A DNA stretch of 64,000 nucleotides from an uncultured Clostridia bacterium (GTDB taxonomy: Bacteria > Bacillota > Clostridia > Oscillospirales > QAKW01): NCBI GenBank assembly GCA_944385895.1, contig CALWYZ010000014.1:1-64000 (forward strand). The letters are read 5' to 3'. The notes beneath the pieces are model-generated. The model did no database searches and was not told the origin of the DNA. It saw nothing but the letters and a program-made list of their open reading frames with translations. Below, in pieces: positions 51,356-61,918 of the stretch. The position numbers and the translations under genes are program-made. How positions within the stretch are numbered: the stretch's first letter is position 1; the number at the start of each line of letters is the position of its first letter.

Positions 51356-52537
51356 TTATGCTGCGGCGGGTACCGCAGTTTTAGTTTTAGTAGCTTTCGC
51401 TCTGGGCCTTTTCTCTTTCTTTTCTTCGGGCTGTTTTATCCTTACGGAACCTCTTGGGCCGACACAATACTTGCTTTGGTTAGCCTCAATAAGCATAAAG
51501 CCACGAGGATCCAACGAAAGATTAAGCGGTCCGGAAGTCTGACGCAAACAGTCAAGCAGCCATTTTGCCTGATAGTTAAAACCATCGGGAGCGGTTGGCA
51601 CTGTTTCTGTTGCAGGGATTTCAGCCTGAGATGCACCCATAGCGGTTTGGGTTTTCATAGCAACTTTATTGTCCGCAATGCAAAGATTGATACAGGTATC
51701 ATCGCCCGTATTAAATATGGTCGCAACGTTACCCGCCAGATCATAAAGTGCTCTTGCATCCATTGTTGCCTTATACATAGGCTTAATGTAATTTACAAGT
51801 TTGCTGCCTTCGATATAATCGCCCCGGTAGAGCTGGGAGGAAAAGAACATATCCTCTTTCATAAAGACAGCGTAATTGCCATTAACACCCACATACAGCT
51901 CATCGTTCGGAGAAACGATAGCGGCAAGGATGCTAAGTGCTTTTTCGTGCAGAATTAAGTCTAACTTTCCGTCAGAGCCGTGAGGAGTTTGCGACAGCGC
52001 CGCAATTTGTCCGTTAGTGGCTTCTGCCGTTGTTTGTCCGTTTGCAAAGGATAACTTTACGAACTGCAAGGAATGCTTATGTATTTCCTGCACCTTTGGG
52101 TCTGTGGCAAAAATGGTACGCTTGATAATAGAGTTGATACCTTTGACACAGATAAAGTCCTCGGGAAACGGTATCTGCATACGGGGAAACTTTTTAGACT
52201 CAAGGAACGGAACGCCGTATCGGCATTGTCCGCCTTTGATTTCAAGCTCGTTGCTGAAACCAATTCCTATCTCAACCGTTTCGCCCGGCAGAAGTTTTAA
52301 CATATCTGCAACGATGGGTTTAATGAGCATAGAGCCGCCCTCAAGAATGTGCTCGTTACGCAGTCTGCACTGAATTTGAGTGTGGGTGTCTGTACCCGTA
52401 ATTGTTATAATGCCGGTGTTCGCATCCGCCTCAAAAAGAAGACTGCTGAGTTCGGGTAGATCTTTAAGGTTGCCCAACGCTCTCATTGCTGTTTTGATAG
52501 CGTTTAATAGTGTTATACGGTTTGCTGTTATTCTCAT
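51356..52537 (-). CDS. DNA polymerase III beta-clamp-like protein
   Basis: A 393-residue DnaN-like sliding clamp: KTAMRALGNLKDLPELSSLL, a TGTDTHTQIQCRL strand, and clamp-type domain repeats through about 365, then a basic Lys/Pro/Ala tail ending PAAA. Sequence is diverged from chromosomal DnaN. With primase, SSB, helicase and Y-family polymerase it suggests partly autonomous replication. AGGAGCAAATCA precedes the ATG. Confidence 0.75.
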   Translation of the reverse strand: MRITANRITLLNAIKTAMRALGNLKDLPELSSLLFEADANTGIITITGTDTHTQIQCRLRNEHILEGGSMLIKPIVADMLKLLPGETVEIGIGFSNELEIKGGQCRYGVPFLESKKFPRMQIPFPEDFICVKGINSIIKRTIFATDPKVQEIHKHSLQFVKLSFANGQTTAEATNGQIAALSQTPHGSDGKLDLILHEKALSILAAIVSPNDELYVGVNGNYAVFMKEDMFFSSQLYRGDYIEGSKLVNYIKPMYKATMDARALYDLAGNVATIFNTGDDTCINLCIADNKVAMKTQTAMGASQAEIPATETVPTAPDGFNYQAKWLLDCLRQTSGPLNLSLDPRGFMLIEANQSKYCVGPRGSVRIKQPEEKKEKRPRAKATKTKTAVPAAA

Positions 52538-52560
52538 TGATTTGCTCCTGTTCGTTTGAT

Positions 52561-52878
52561 TTAGTCGATAAGAGAAATTTCATCGGGAGCCATTACAATA
52601 CCGTCAAGGCAAATATCTTGTAGTGTTCGTGGTTCGTCGTAGATATAACTGAACCGCTTTTCCAGTCTCTCAATTACCGCTGGGTCTGTAGGCTCTTCAA
52701 AATCACAGTAGATGTCAATGCAATCGTTATCGGTATCCATATCTCCCTCTGTTGCAATTTCGGTGATCTTACCGACAAGACCAGCATAATCAGAGCGCTT
52801 ATTAACGGAAACAGCAGCGCCGACAGTATAGGTAACGCCCTCAAATTCAACGCTTTCTCCGATTTTTTCTGCTACCAT
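52561..52878 (-). CDS. Element protein of unknown function
   Basis: A 105-residue acidic protein (VEFEGVTYTVGAAVSVNKRS, DCIDIYCDFEEPTDPAVIER) of possible SH3-like beta fold. The gene overlaps the end of the next upstream gene by seven bases. Not recognised. Confidence 0.5.
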   Translation of the reverse strand: MVAEKIGESVEFEGVTYTVGAAVSVNKRSDYAGLVGKITEIATEGDMDTDNDCIDIYCDFEEPTDPAVIERLEKRFSYIYDEPRTLQDICLDGIVMAPDEISLID

Positions 52879-53114
52879 TCAATTACCATCCTTTCGATGT
52901 CAAGAGTCAGGAAATTCTTGTTAATGTATTCTCTTATATCCCATAAGCCTTTATACTCACTGTTTTCATCATCCAACCGTTGCTCTATTGCTTTTCGTAA
53001 TGCTTCCAGTTTGTCTCGGTTAGGGTCTAAAAGATAATACGTTTCAAGAACTCTGTTCTTTGGATTTTCTGGTTCATTGTCAATGATATCGACTCGTATA
53101 ATGTTTTCTGTCAT
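52872..53114 (-). CDS. Small element protein, unknown
   Basis: An 80-residue acidic protein (MTENIIRVDIIDNEPENPKN start) with a helical middle (REKLEALRKAIEQRL-like). ATG at 53114 follows GAGGTTTTTGCCA; an earlier in-frame ATG would sit at the extreme 5' edge. No family. Confidence 0.5.
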   Translation of the reverse strand: MTENIIRVDIIDNEPENPKNRVLETYYLLDPNRDKLEALRKAIEQRLDDENSEYKGLWDIREYINKNFLTLDIERMVIEW

Positions 53115-53125
53115 TGGCAAAAACC

Positions 53126-53353
53126 TCAATTTTCAATAATATCTACATATTCTCGGATTATCTCCAACGCATCTTCATAGCTTTCCGACTTGGTGACTCT
53201 CTCACGCATTTCGGCAGCCTTTTCCTTAGCGTTAATAATGCTATATACCTTCATAGCGTTTTCCGCATGAGCAAGGATAGTGAAGATATTGCCATCGGGA
53301 GAATCAAAATCTATGTAGATTTTGGGTTTAGTTTGGATGTTTTTCATTGGTTT
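53126..53353 (-). CDS. Small element protein, unknown
   Basis: A 75-residue protein (MKNIQTKPKIYIDFDSPDGN start, helical REYVDIIEN end). ATG at 53353 is chosen because AGGAC lies upstream and it avoids overlap with the helicase gene; a longer in-frame start at 53398 would overlap it. No family recognised. Confidence 0.5.
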   Translation of the reverse strand, partial: KPMKNIQTKPKIYIDFDSPDGNIFTILAHAENAMKVYSIINAKEKAAEMRERVTKSESYEDALEIIREYVDIIEN

Positions 53354-53387
53354 GTCCTGCTTAAAATAATAAAAACCGACAGCAATA

Positions 53388-56300
53388 TCACGCGACAAGG
53401 TCGAAAAGTGAGAGTTGACCTGTATCGTGGTTTTTGCCGTTGGCTTTCGTGGTTTGGATATTGGGCTGTAACGGAACGATTACAGCGGGGGTTGTTATGA
53501 TTTCTGTTTTGGGAGGTTGCGTAGTTTCTGCTGCTGCAGGTGCAGTTTCTTCCTTTTTCTCTTCACGGTTGCCGAGTATTGCCATCATCTTGAAGCTGTC
53601 TGCCAGTTCGTCAACATTTTCTTTGAGTCCCGACATAAGCTCTTTTGCAAGTTGGGTGGTCATATCCTCGCAATCAGACATTGCCGCTAAGCCTTCCTCA
53701 CTGATATTACCCTCGATAACAGTTGCCACAGAAAGCTTTGATGCCATAAGGCGCAGAGCTCGTTGCTGCATCGTGTTTTTATAGTAGAACATATATACTT
53801 CTACTCTGGGTGCAGTTTGGTTTATTCTCCAACTTCGGCGCGATGCCTGGCGGAAAATATAAAGATTATACGCAATGTTATAAAAGACAAGGGTTGTGAA
53901 TGCATTCAAATCCAATCCTGTCTCGACAAGAGCAGGGTTGGTTATCAGCACTCTAATACCGCTTTGCAGTTTCTTTTCTACCCACGCTTCACGCTTAGTT
54001 GTTTCTACCGACGGTTTCAGAATAGCAGTGGGAATACCTTTTTCATTCAGCTTTTTGAACAGTTTATCTTGTGAGTCAAGACGTGTCCAAGCAGTATAGA
54101 TAATCACATTTTCACCGGTGGCGATTTTACGCTCAACAAGGTCAATGATTTTATCATCTTTGGGTTGCATTATGTCTGCAGCCCCCAAATCCTGCGGAAT
54201 GATTAAGGCTTCTTCCTCCACAGTTCGGAATGGATTGTAGATAGGATCGTGTCCGTAAGGCTGATCGGGATAGGCGGATAATAAGTTCATATATGCAGAT
54301 AAAATGCTGTTACCAATCTTTTTGTTTTTGGTCATTATCTTTTTGAACTCATTTTCAAGCCGTTCGTATTCCTTTCTGATTTCATCGGTCAACTCGCAGA
54401 ACAGAGGTATTTCCTCGTAATCGGGAAGTTCTTTACCCATATCCGCAAGAGACAGAAATACCGCATTTTCAAGCAAAAATCTTGAATATACAATTGGAGA
54501 AATACCGGGAAGGAATTTTTCTCTAACCTTACGTTTTGTTGCCTTTGAGGTTGAGTTATAGCTTGATGTGTTATTATCGACCTGATACAACTCTTCTACA
54601 ACACCGTACTGGTGGCATAAATCTCTTGATGCCTCATACTTTTGATTATCCAAAAGCATAAGGTGGGATTTAAGGCGAAACAGCAGATAAAAAATGCCTT
54701 TGGCATAGCCGTTTACAAGCGTTGCGGTCATTCCGATAACCTTATCCGAAATCCCTGCAAGTTCTGCCATAGCCTGACCTTGAGCACTTTCTCCCGAATA
54801 TTGATGCAGTTCATCCACTATCAGTCCGTCTATCTTTCGTATTCTTTTCTTGATATACGATGAAAGCGGAAAGCGGTCAAACGCACCCGGAGCCGGAAAA
54901 ACGCCATCGGGGTTGTTTACAACCTCTGCAATCTTTCTGGCTGCACTCTCGGATTTACAAGCAGCATGTGCTTGATGCGCAAATTTACGGTGTATAAATC
55001 CGTAACTGCCGATTCGTACCCATTCATTGCGGGGAGGTGCTAAGTCTTTGGTATTTACCATCGACCATAAGACCTCACCACATTTTTTGTTTTGGCATTT
55101 GTGGTTTTTATTGTTTTCATTCAGGAAAAATCCTACATCCGCCTTGACAGTATATCTGCCTTCATCGGTTAGGATATCCATTTCCTGAACATATCCGCAA
55201 TGCGGACACACAAAGCCTCGCTTGATCGGATTCCATATAACAGAGGGCTTACGCATATAACCGTTTCGTGCTGTTTCCTTTGACAGAATACAGTAGACCG
55301 ATTTGTTTTCTTTAAGGTAATAACTGTATAGGTTATCTACCTCAGACATAGTGGTTACGTGCATTGCATAACTGTTTGGAATGGTTTCGTGGATCTCTCG
55401 TACCCATTTGCCTGTGATATGAGAAGGACATATAACGACGTTAAATGCCTTATTATATACCTTTCGTTTGGGGTTTCCTTGCTGATAGGCATAGAGAGCC
55501 GCACTTCCAATCTTGGTTTTGCCTGTACCGCATTCTGCAACGAGTAATGCCATTTTATCGGTTTCAAGCTGTCGCTTTAATGCTTCGGCAGCACCGAGCT
55601 GGGCATCAAAGAGAGAGTATCCGGCGTGAGCTCTTACACAGTCGTTTACTTCTGTGATTTCGGGTGCAACGGTTTCCTCTGCGGGATTAAACCGCGGCGG
55701 AAAGCATTTCTTTATACGATCTGCAATCATTGCACCGAACTCGTGGAGATACTGCGTAAATGTACCGATATTATTAAAGACAGAAAGATTGCCTTTTTGT
55801 GTTCCGGGAATACTGATTTTGCCCGTTTTCAATCCGTCTTCAAGAACCTCTGCGACTTCTTTTTCATCCTCTGAAATCTTCATGTGCCACGCTTCAAATT
55901 TACGACCGAGAGAATAAACCGTTAAACGCTGCAGTATATTTCGGTCCTGTAATTCTGAAATAAAGTAGTCCTTGAACTCAGGGATAAGAGGAATCGAGAG
56001 TTTTCGGTTAAGCTCTGCGAACAACTCGTCCTGGTTGTTACAGAAAAAGTACAGGTTTTTCTTGACAGCCACTTTTGTGCTGCCTGATTCATCGTCGCCG
56101 AGCATAATCGTGTTCGGGACGTCGTCTTTGAGATAATGCATTCCCTCGGCATAAACACCGTCATGGGAAAACCGTCTCTCATACTTTTTTTGTCCTTTGG
56201 TATTTAGCTTTAGAGTTTCGCGTGCTCCTTGCAGTTCAAGGTCGCATCCGGTTACAACAATATCGCTCATTGCCTGTACGGATTCCAGATAGCCACCGAA

Positions 56301-56417
56301 CCGCAAAGCAACGATTGTCTTGTCTTTGTCGAATACAACCAAGTCTGAGTAATTAGTAAGTCCGATTTTCTCGCCCTTGCTAATACAGGAGACTTTGATC
56401 AGGGGTTGTGTCGCCAA
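53388..56417 (-). CDS. SNF2/DEAD-type superfamily 2 helicase
   Basis: A 1009-residue SF2 protein with Walker A ECGTGKTKIGSA near residue 297, a DELHQYSGE Walker B, a zinc-finger insertion (CPHCGYVQEM and CQNKKCGEVL) and C-terminal helicase motifs (TNPALVETGLDLNAF, FRQASRRSWRINQ). It could remodel DNA-protein complexes or drive replication. It is the first gene of the second minus-strand operon. The frame starts at TTG (56417); an ATG-TAA minimal frame sits six bases upstream and takes the best ribosome-site spacing (GAAAGGACTG). Confidence 0.85.
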   Translation of the reverse strand: MATQPLIKVSCISKGEKIGLTNYSDLVVFDKDKTIVALRFGGYLESVQAMSDIVVTGCDLELQGARETLKLNTKGQKKYERRFSHDGVYAEGMHYLKDDVPNTIMLGDDESGSTKVAVKKNLYFFCNNQDELFAELNRKLSIPLIPEFKDYFISELQDRNILQRLTVYSLGRKFEAWHMKISEDEKEVAEVLEDGLKTGKISIPGTQKGNLSVFNNIGTFTQYLHEFGAMIADRIKKCFPPRFNPAEETVAPEITEVNDCVRAHAGYSLFDAQLGAAEALKRQLETDKMALLVAECGTGKTKIGSAALYAYQQGNPKRKVYNKAFNVVICPSHITGKWVREIHETIPNSYAMHVTTMSEVDNLYSYYLKENKSVYCILSKETARNGYMRKPSVIWNPIKRGFVCPHCGYVQEMDILTDEGRYTVKADVGFFLNENNKNHKCQNKKCGEVLWSMVNTKDLAPPRNEWVRIGSYGFIHRKFAHQAHAACKSESAARKIAEVVNNPDGVFPAPGAFDRFPLSSYIKKRIRKIDGLIVDELHQYSGESAQGQAMAELAGISDKVIGMTATLVNGYAKGIFYLLFRLKSHLMLLDNQKYEASRDLCHQYGVVEELYQVDNNTSSYNSTSKATKRKVREKFLPGISPIVYSRFLLENAVFLSLADMGKELPDYEEIPLFCELTDEIRKEYERLENEFKKIMTKNKKIGNSILSAYMNLLSAYPDQPYGHDPIYNPFRTVEEEALIIPQDLGAADIMQPKDDKIIDLVERKIATGENVIIYTAWTRLDSQDKLFKKLNEKGIPTAILKPSVETTKREAWVEKKLQSGIRVLITNPALVETGLDLNAFTTLVFYNIAYNLYIFRQASRRSWRINQTAPRVEVYMFYYKNTMQQRALRLMASKLSVATVIEGNISEEGLAAMSDCEDMTTQLAKELMSGLKENVDELADSFKMMAILGNREEKKEETAPAAAETTQPPKTEIITTPAVIVPLQPNIQTTKANGKNHDTGQLSLFDLVA

Positions 56418-56461
56418 TGATTACATCAGTCCTTTCAATGATTTATTTTCTTTATATAAAC

Positions 56462-56678
56462 AAAAAAGACCGTGCCATCTCCTAAAAGGAGTAATGACAC
56501 GGCCTTTTATTGTCCGTTGGGATTTATTCGATTGTCTTTCTTTTACAGAAAATAAAAAAGGCGGAATTATCCCGTTAGAGATAAATCCGACCTTGTGCAT
56601 CAAACCTATGTTCCCGAAGGGAACGTCAATCAAACCTAAGAACAAATATATTATATTCATTATTCTGTTTTTTGTCAA
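56462..56678 (-). promoter_or_regulatory. Sigma-A promoter and structured leader 2
   Basis: Minus strand: TTGACA (56678-56673), 17-base spacer, TATAAT (56655-56650), then the same leader as at 45160-45416: two TAGGTTTGAT repeats around GTTCC-CTTCG-GGAAC, terminator T1 (56560-56592, CGGATTTATC/GATAATTCCG with one mismatch), and terminator T2 (56462-56504, GACCGTGCC side with an inner CTCC/GGAG stem and T run). The remaining 56679-56857 is A+T-rich and carries the plus-strand regulator's upstream region. Confidence 0.82.
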
Positions 56679-56857
56679 CATCTCATTTTATGTAGTTCTT
56701 TAAAGCAGTTTTTCATTATATATGTTATTTTTCTGCTTTTAAGCACGTCTTTCGTCACATTTTTATTTCTTTCATAAAAATTTTTTTACTATTATTTCGC
56801 TTTTTGGGAGGAGCACTACTTCTTATTTTTATGAAAGGGTATATAAAGGTGGCGTGT

Positions 56858-57298
56858 ATGAAAAAGTATTTCTTTACGTTGCACGATATAAGCGAGGAAA
56901 TAATAGAAAGAGCAGACTCATATTTGAGAACTGTGATTATTAATAAGAAAAGATATTACATACACAAGCATACCAAACTTTCGCGTTACGGTATTACCAT
57001 ATATGAGTTGGATAAATTTGATAGCAATTTATCTTACATTGATACCGATTTAGAAAATATAGAATCTACTGTTTTCTACGTTAAAGGTAATTGTATTCCT
57101 ATACATATTTCCGAAATTGCAGATGCATTAAGTGAACTTCCGGAAACATATTTGCAGGTTATTATGCAATCATCCGTTCTGAAAGTTCCCATTGAAGAAA
57201 TTGCAAGAGAGTTTGGAATTTCTAAACGAATGATAAATATCTATAAACGTAAAGCAATAGAAACATTAAGAAAGAAGTTAAAAGATTATGACTTATAG
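56858..57298 (+). CDS. Sigma-70 region-4-like regulator
   Basis: A 146-residue protein. The last ~60 residues are a sigma region 4 HTH (ALSELPETYLQVIMQSSVLK, IEEIAREFGISKRMINIYKR). The N-terminal part is not a typical region 2. Small sigma-like regulators of this type sit beside excision genes in Tn916-like elements. ATG at 56858 follows AAAGGTGG. Confidence 0.75.
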   Translation: MKKYFFTLHDISEEIIERADSYLRTVIINKKRYYIHKHTKLSRYGITIYELDKFDSNLSYIDTDLENIESTVFYVKGNCIPIHISEIADALSELPETYLQVIMQSSVLKVPIEEIAREFGISKRMINIYKRKAIETLRKKLKDYDL

Positions 57299-57587
57299 AA
57301 GAAAAAATAAAAAAATACCTGACCAAATCATTTTAAACATTTTAAATCAAGCAGCAAGTGCTGAAAGTGAAGTGCTTGATCATTATGAAGGATACATAAG
57401 AGAAGTTGCCGCCGAGCCGGTTTACTCCAAAGACGGTAATCGAACCGGATTCTATTATGATGAAGACCTTGCGCAGGAACTACGATTGGCTCTTTCTCAA
57501 GCTCTTCCAGCATTGCGGGAAACGCTTATAAAGAATCATTTGGAAAAGCGTCCCATTATTGTTGTCTTAGGACATTTAACTGATTAA
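57288..57587 (+). CDS. HTH_16-type conjugative transposon regulator
   Basis: A 99-residue protein resembling helix-turn-helix proteins of conjugative transposons (HTH_16): DQIILNILNQAASAESEVLD, HYEGYIREVA and YDEDLAQELRLALSQALPAL. It overlaps the sigma-like gene by 11 bases, as the orf7/orf8-type pair does in Tn916-like elements. Confidence 0.65.
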   Translation: MTYRRKNKKIPDQIILNILNQAASAESEVLDHYEGYIREVAAEPVYSKDGNRTGFYYDEDLAQELRLALSQALPALRETLIKNHLEKRPIIVVLGHLTD

Positions 57588-58121
57588 TCATAGCAGATTA
57601 CCTGCTGATTATAGAGCGTTTCGCTCGTTGCACCTTGACAAATATGCCTTTGGCATCATGGTAATACACTGCAGAACAATCCGATGAGCGACGAACAACG
57701 AAAATCCTCCGTATGACAAACGGACGGTTGCCAAGATATCGGTAATAATGAGACATGCCGTATAAGCTTAGCGGCACTGCTTTTATTGCGGTTATATCGT
57801 AATGTGTGATGATTTGATATAGTGCGGGACTTAGTGCACTCGGTGCACTAAGTAGTCAACCGGTGCAGTGTATCCCTTGACGGATGGGTCCGAAAAAATC
57901 CGTTTTTTTCACACAAATGAAAAAATATTTTTAATTAAGTTTTTGCCGATAAAATAAGGCTTTTCAACTTTTTTAACTTCAAAAAACCAAAAACGAAATT
58001 TGACAAGTTTTTCACTCTGTTTATACTAAAGGCGAATCTGATATTCAGATTGTGCGGCTGAATGTTTTGCACTACACCCGCCGATGCCAGAAGATATACA
58101 GAGTGGCTTTGGAGGTATACA
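57588..58121 (+). other. Non-coding region rich in hairpins; candidate oriT or recombination region
   Basis: No gene is seen. It holds several inverted repeats: AGCAG/CTGCT and GAGCG/CGCTC near 57600, ATGCC/GGCAT near 57640, and the perfect CTTAGTGCA-CTCGG-TGCACTAAG at 57830-57852 extended by GAC/GTC flanks. A terminator-like ACGGAT/ATCCGT hairpin with a T tract ends it at 57880-57909. The TnpW gene starts at 58122 with GGAGG. Confidence 0.5.
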
Positions 58122-60067
<1,946 letters not shown>

Positions 60068-60088
60068 ACTTATCAAAAAACAAGCATA

Positions 60089-60128
60089 AAAAAAGAGCGT
60101 TCTTAAAGGATTTTTGAAATCCTATAAG
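60089..60128 (-). terminator. Terminator downstream of tRNA-Leu
   Basis: GAGTGTTCTTATAGGATTT-type arm pairs with AAATCCTTTAAGAACGCTC (minus sense) and is followed by TTTTTTT. On the plus strand it can also end recombinase transcription. Confidence 0.75.
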
Positions 60129-60142
60129 AACACTCAGATTGG

Positions 60143-60224
60143 TGCGAAAGACGGGACTTGAACCCGTACGGTGTAAACCACACGCCCCTCAAACGTGCGC
60201 GTCTGCCAGTTCCGCCACTCTCGC
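60143..60224 (-). tRNA. tRNA-Leu (anticodon GAG)
   Basis: Minus-strand 82-base tRNA: acceptor GCGAGAG pairs with CTTTCGC, D-arm GGCGGAACTGGCAGACGC, anticodon stem CACGT/GCGTG with loop TTGAGGG (anticodon GAG), a long type II variable arm and the T-arm containing GGTTCAAGTCC. The CCA end is not encoded. It decodes CUC/CUU leucine codons. Confidence 0.92.
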
Positions 60225-60356
60225 ATTTATTATGTTAACATGGGATAGTATAGCAGAACACCAAAAAAAAGTCAACACTTTTTTGTCATCTTTTTTGTTT
60301 TTGCTATTGAATTAATTTTAAGTATATTGTACTATTTTATAAAAAAACACGGAGAA

Positions 60357-61637
60357 ATGAAATTGAAAGTAGCTTTTTATACATTGGGTTGCAAGGTCAA
60401 TCAATACGACACACAAATGATGCTTGAAAAATTCACCCAAGCAGGGTATAGTACTGTAGGGTTTGATGATACGGCAGATATTTATGTTATAAATACATGT
60501 ACAGTCACACAGATATCGGATAAAAAGAGCCGTAATATAATCTCTAAAGCCAAACGCAGAAATCCTGATGCTGTTATAGCGGTATGCGGATGTTTTTCTC
60601 AGGTATCGCCTGATGTTGTCTCTGAAATCGACGGGGTTGATATAGTTATAGGTACGCGCAATCGTCCGGATATCCTTTATTACATAAACTTATTCTTAAA
60701 AACAGGCAGAAAAATTATCGACGTTAAAAGCGTCTCTCAAATAAGCAATGAAAATATAACAGCCTTTTCAGATAAGACTCGTGCCATAATAAAAATCGAA
60801 GATGGCTGCCGCAATTTTTGCAGTTATTGTCTTATTCCGTTTGCCAGAGGGAAAATAGTTTCAAAACCTATCGGGCAGATAAAAAATGAGGCTCAGGCAT
60901 TGGCGGACAACGGATATAAGGAAATAGTACTGACCGGTATACACCTTTCGTCATATGGTATAGATCTTGAAAATACAGGTCTTGCAGATGCCGTGGAGGC
61001 GGTTTCCGAAATTGATAAAATCCAGCGTATCCGTCTGGGTTCACTGGAGCCGAATATCATAACCGATGATTTTGTAAAAAGAATATCCGGTATATCTAAA
61101 ATGTGTGCTTCCTTTCATCTGTCGCTGCAGAGCGGCTGTGACGCAACGCTCAAGGCTATGAACAGAAAATATACTTCTCAACAGTATGCGGCCTCTGTTG
61201 AGCTCCTGCATCGGTATTATCCTGACTGCTCTGTCACTACAGATGTCATAGTTGGATTTCCCGGTGAGAGTGATGCTGATTTTGAACAGAGCTGTAAATT
61301 TATAGACAGTATCGGTTTTGCCAAAGTCCATATTTTCCCGTATTCAAAACGTGCCAATACCAAAGCAGCTTCCATGCAGGGGCAGATTCTCAAGTCGGTA
61401 AAACATCAAAGGGAACAGATTCTTATGCATATTGAAAATAAAAACAGACAACGCTTTATGTCCGGCTTTATAAATCGTACAGTTCGCGTGCTGGTTGAAC
61501 GGTGTGAAGACGGTATTTGCAGCGGATTCACAGACAACTATCTGCCTGTAAAATTTTCCGGCAGTCAAAATCTTTGCAATACTTTTGTTTATGTAACAGT
61601 AACTGATGCAAATGCAGATTATTTGTTTGGATGCTGA
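60357..61637 (+). CDS. mtaB: tRNA threonylcarbamoyladenosine methylthiotransferase MtaB
   Basis: A 426-residue radical SAM methylthiotransferase: N-terminal UPF0004 domain with TLGCKVNQYDTQ, NTCTVT and CGCFSQ cysteines, radical SAM motif IEDGCRNFCSYCLIPFARG, and a short C-terminal TRAM-like end (RVLVERCEDGICSGFTDNYL). It thiomethylates ct6A at position 37 of tRNAs. ATG at 60357 lies two bases after GGAG; TTG at 60363 would have ideal spacing, so the true start may be that codon. Confidence 0.9.
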   Translation: MKLKVAFYTLGCKVNQYDTQMMLEKFTQAGYSTVGFDDTADIYVINTCTVTQISDKKSRNIISKAKRRNPDAVIAVCGCFSQVSPDVVSEIDGVDIVIGTRNRPDILYYINLFLKTGRKIIDVKSVSQISNENITAFSDKTRAIIKIEDGCRNFCSYCLIPFARGKIVSKPIGQIKNEAQALADNGYKEIVLTGIHLSSYGIDLENTGLADAVEAVSEIDKIQRIRLGSLEPNIITDDFVKRISGISKMCASFHLSLQSGCDATLKAMNRKYTSQQYAASVELLHRYYPDCSVTTDVIVGFPGESDADFEQSCKFIDSIGFAKVHIFPYSKRANTKAASMQGQILKSVKHQREQILMHIENKNRQRFMSGFINRTVRVLVERCEDGICSGFTDNYLPVKFSGSQNLCNTFVYVTVTDANADYLFGC

Positions 61638-61656
61638 ATTAATTTGTTATAATTTG

Positions 61657-61685
61657 TTGACAATATTTTCCTTTTGTGGTACTAT
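61657..61685 (+). promoter_or_regulatory. Promoter of the XRE gene
   Basis: TTGACA (61657-61662), 17-base spacer, TACTAT (61680-61685), 32 bases before the likely start codon. Confidence 0.7.
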
Positions 61686-61717
61686 ATTGAAAAAAATATC
61701 CAAAGGGGAAAATGCAA

Positions 61718-61918
61718 ATGAACAATGCGCAAAAACTGAGAAAACTGTATAAAAAGACTCAAAATGATATAGCGGATATAATTAAATATCCCAAACCGTT
61801 GTATGCGGCATTTGAGCTGAATAAAATGAGTTTGCCGGAAAATAAGCTGATAATGCTTTCCAAATACTATAATGTGACAGTAGATTATCTGCTGAGTGAC
61901 AGCGGCAAGGAGAAGTAG
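61718..61918 (+). CDS. XRE-family HTH regulator
   Basis: A 66-residue Cro/C1-type HTH (KLRKLYKKTQNDIADIIKYP, then LPENKLIMLSKYYNVTVDYL). ATG at 61718 is preferred over 61712 because AAGGGG is then nine bases upstream. The stop codon abuts the stop of the convergent MATE gene with no base between. It may control its neighbours. Confidence 0.8.
   Translation: MNNAQKLRKLYKKTQNDIADIIKYPKPLYAAFELNKMSLPENKLIMLSKYYNVTVDYLLSDSGKEK

Noticed and set aside
60143..60224. tRNA-Leu as the attachment site of the large element
   Set aside because: No duplicate of the tRNA 3' end was found near the left edge (about 31 kb), and large serine recombinases usually use short non-tRNA sites.
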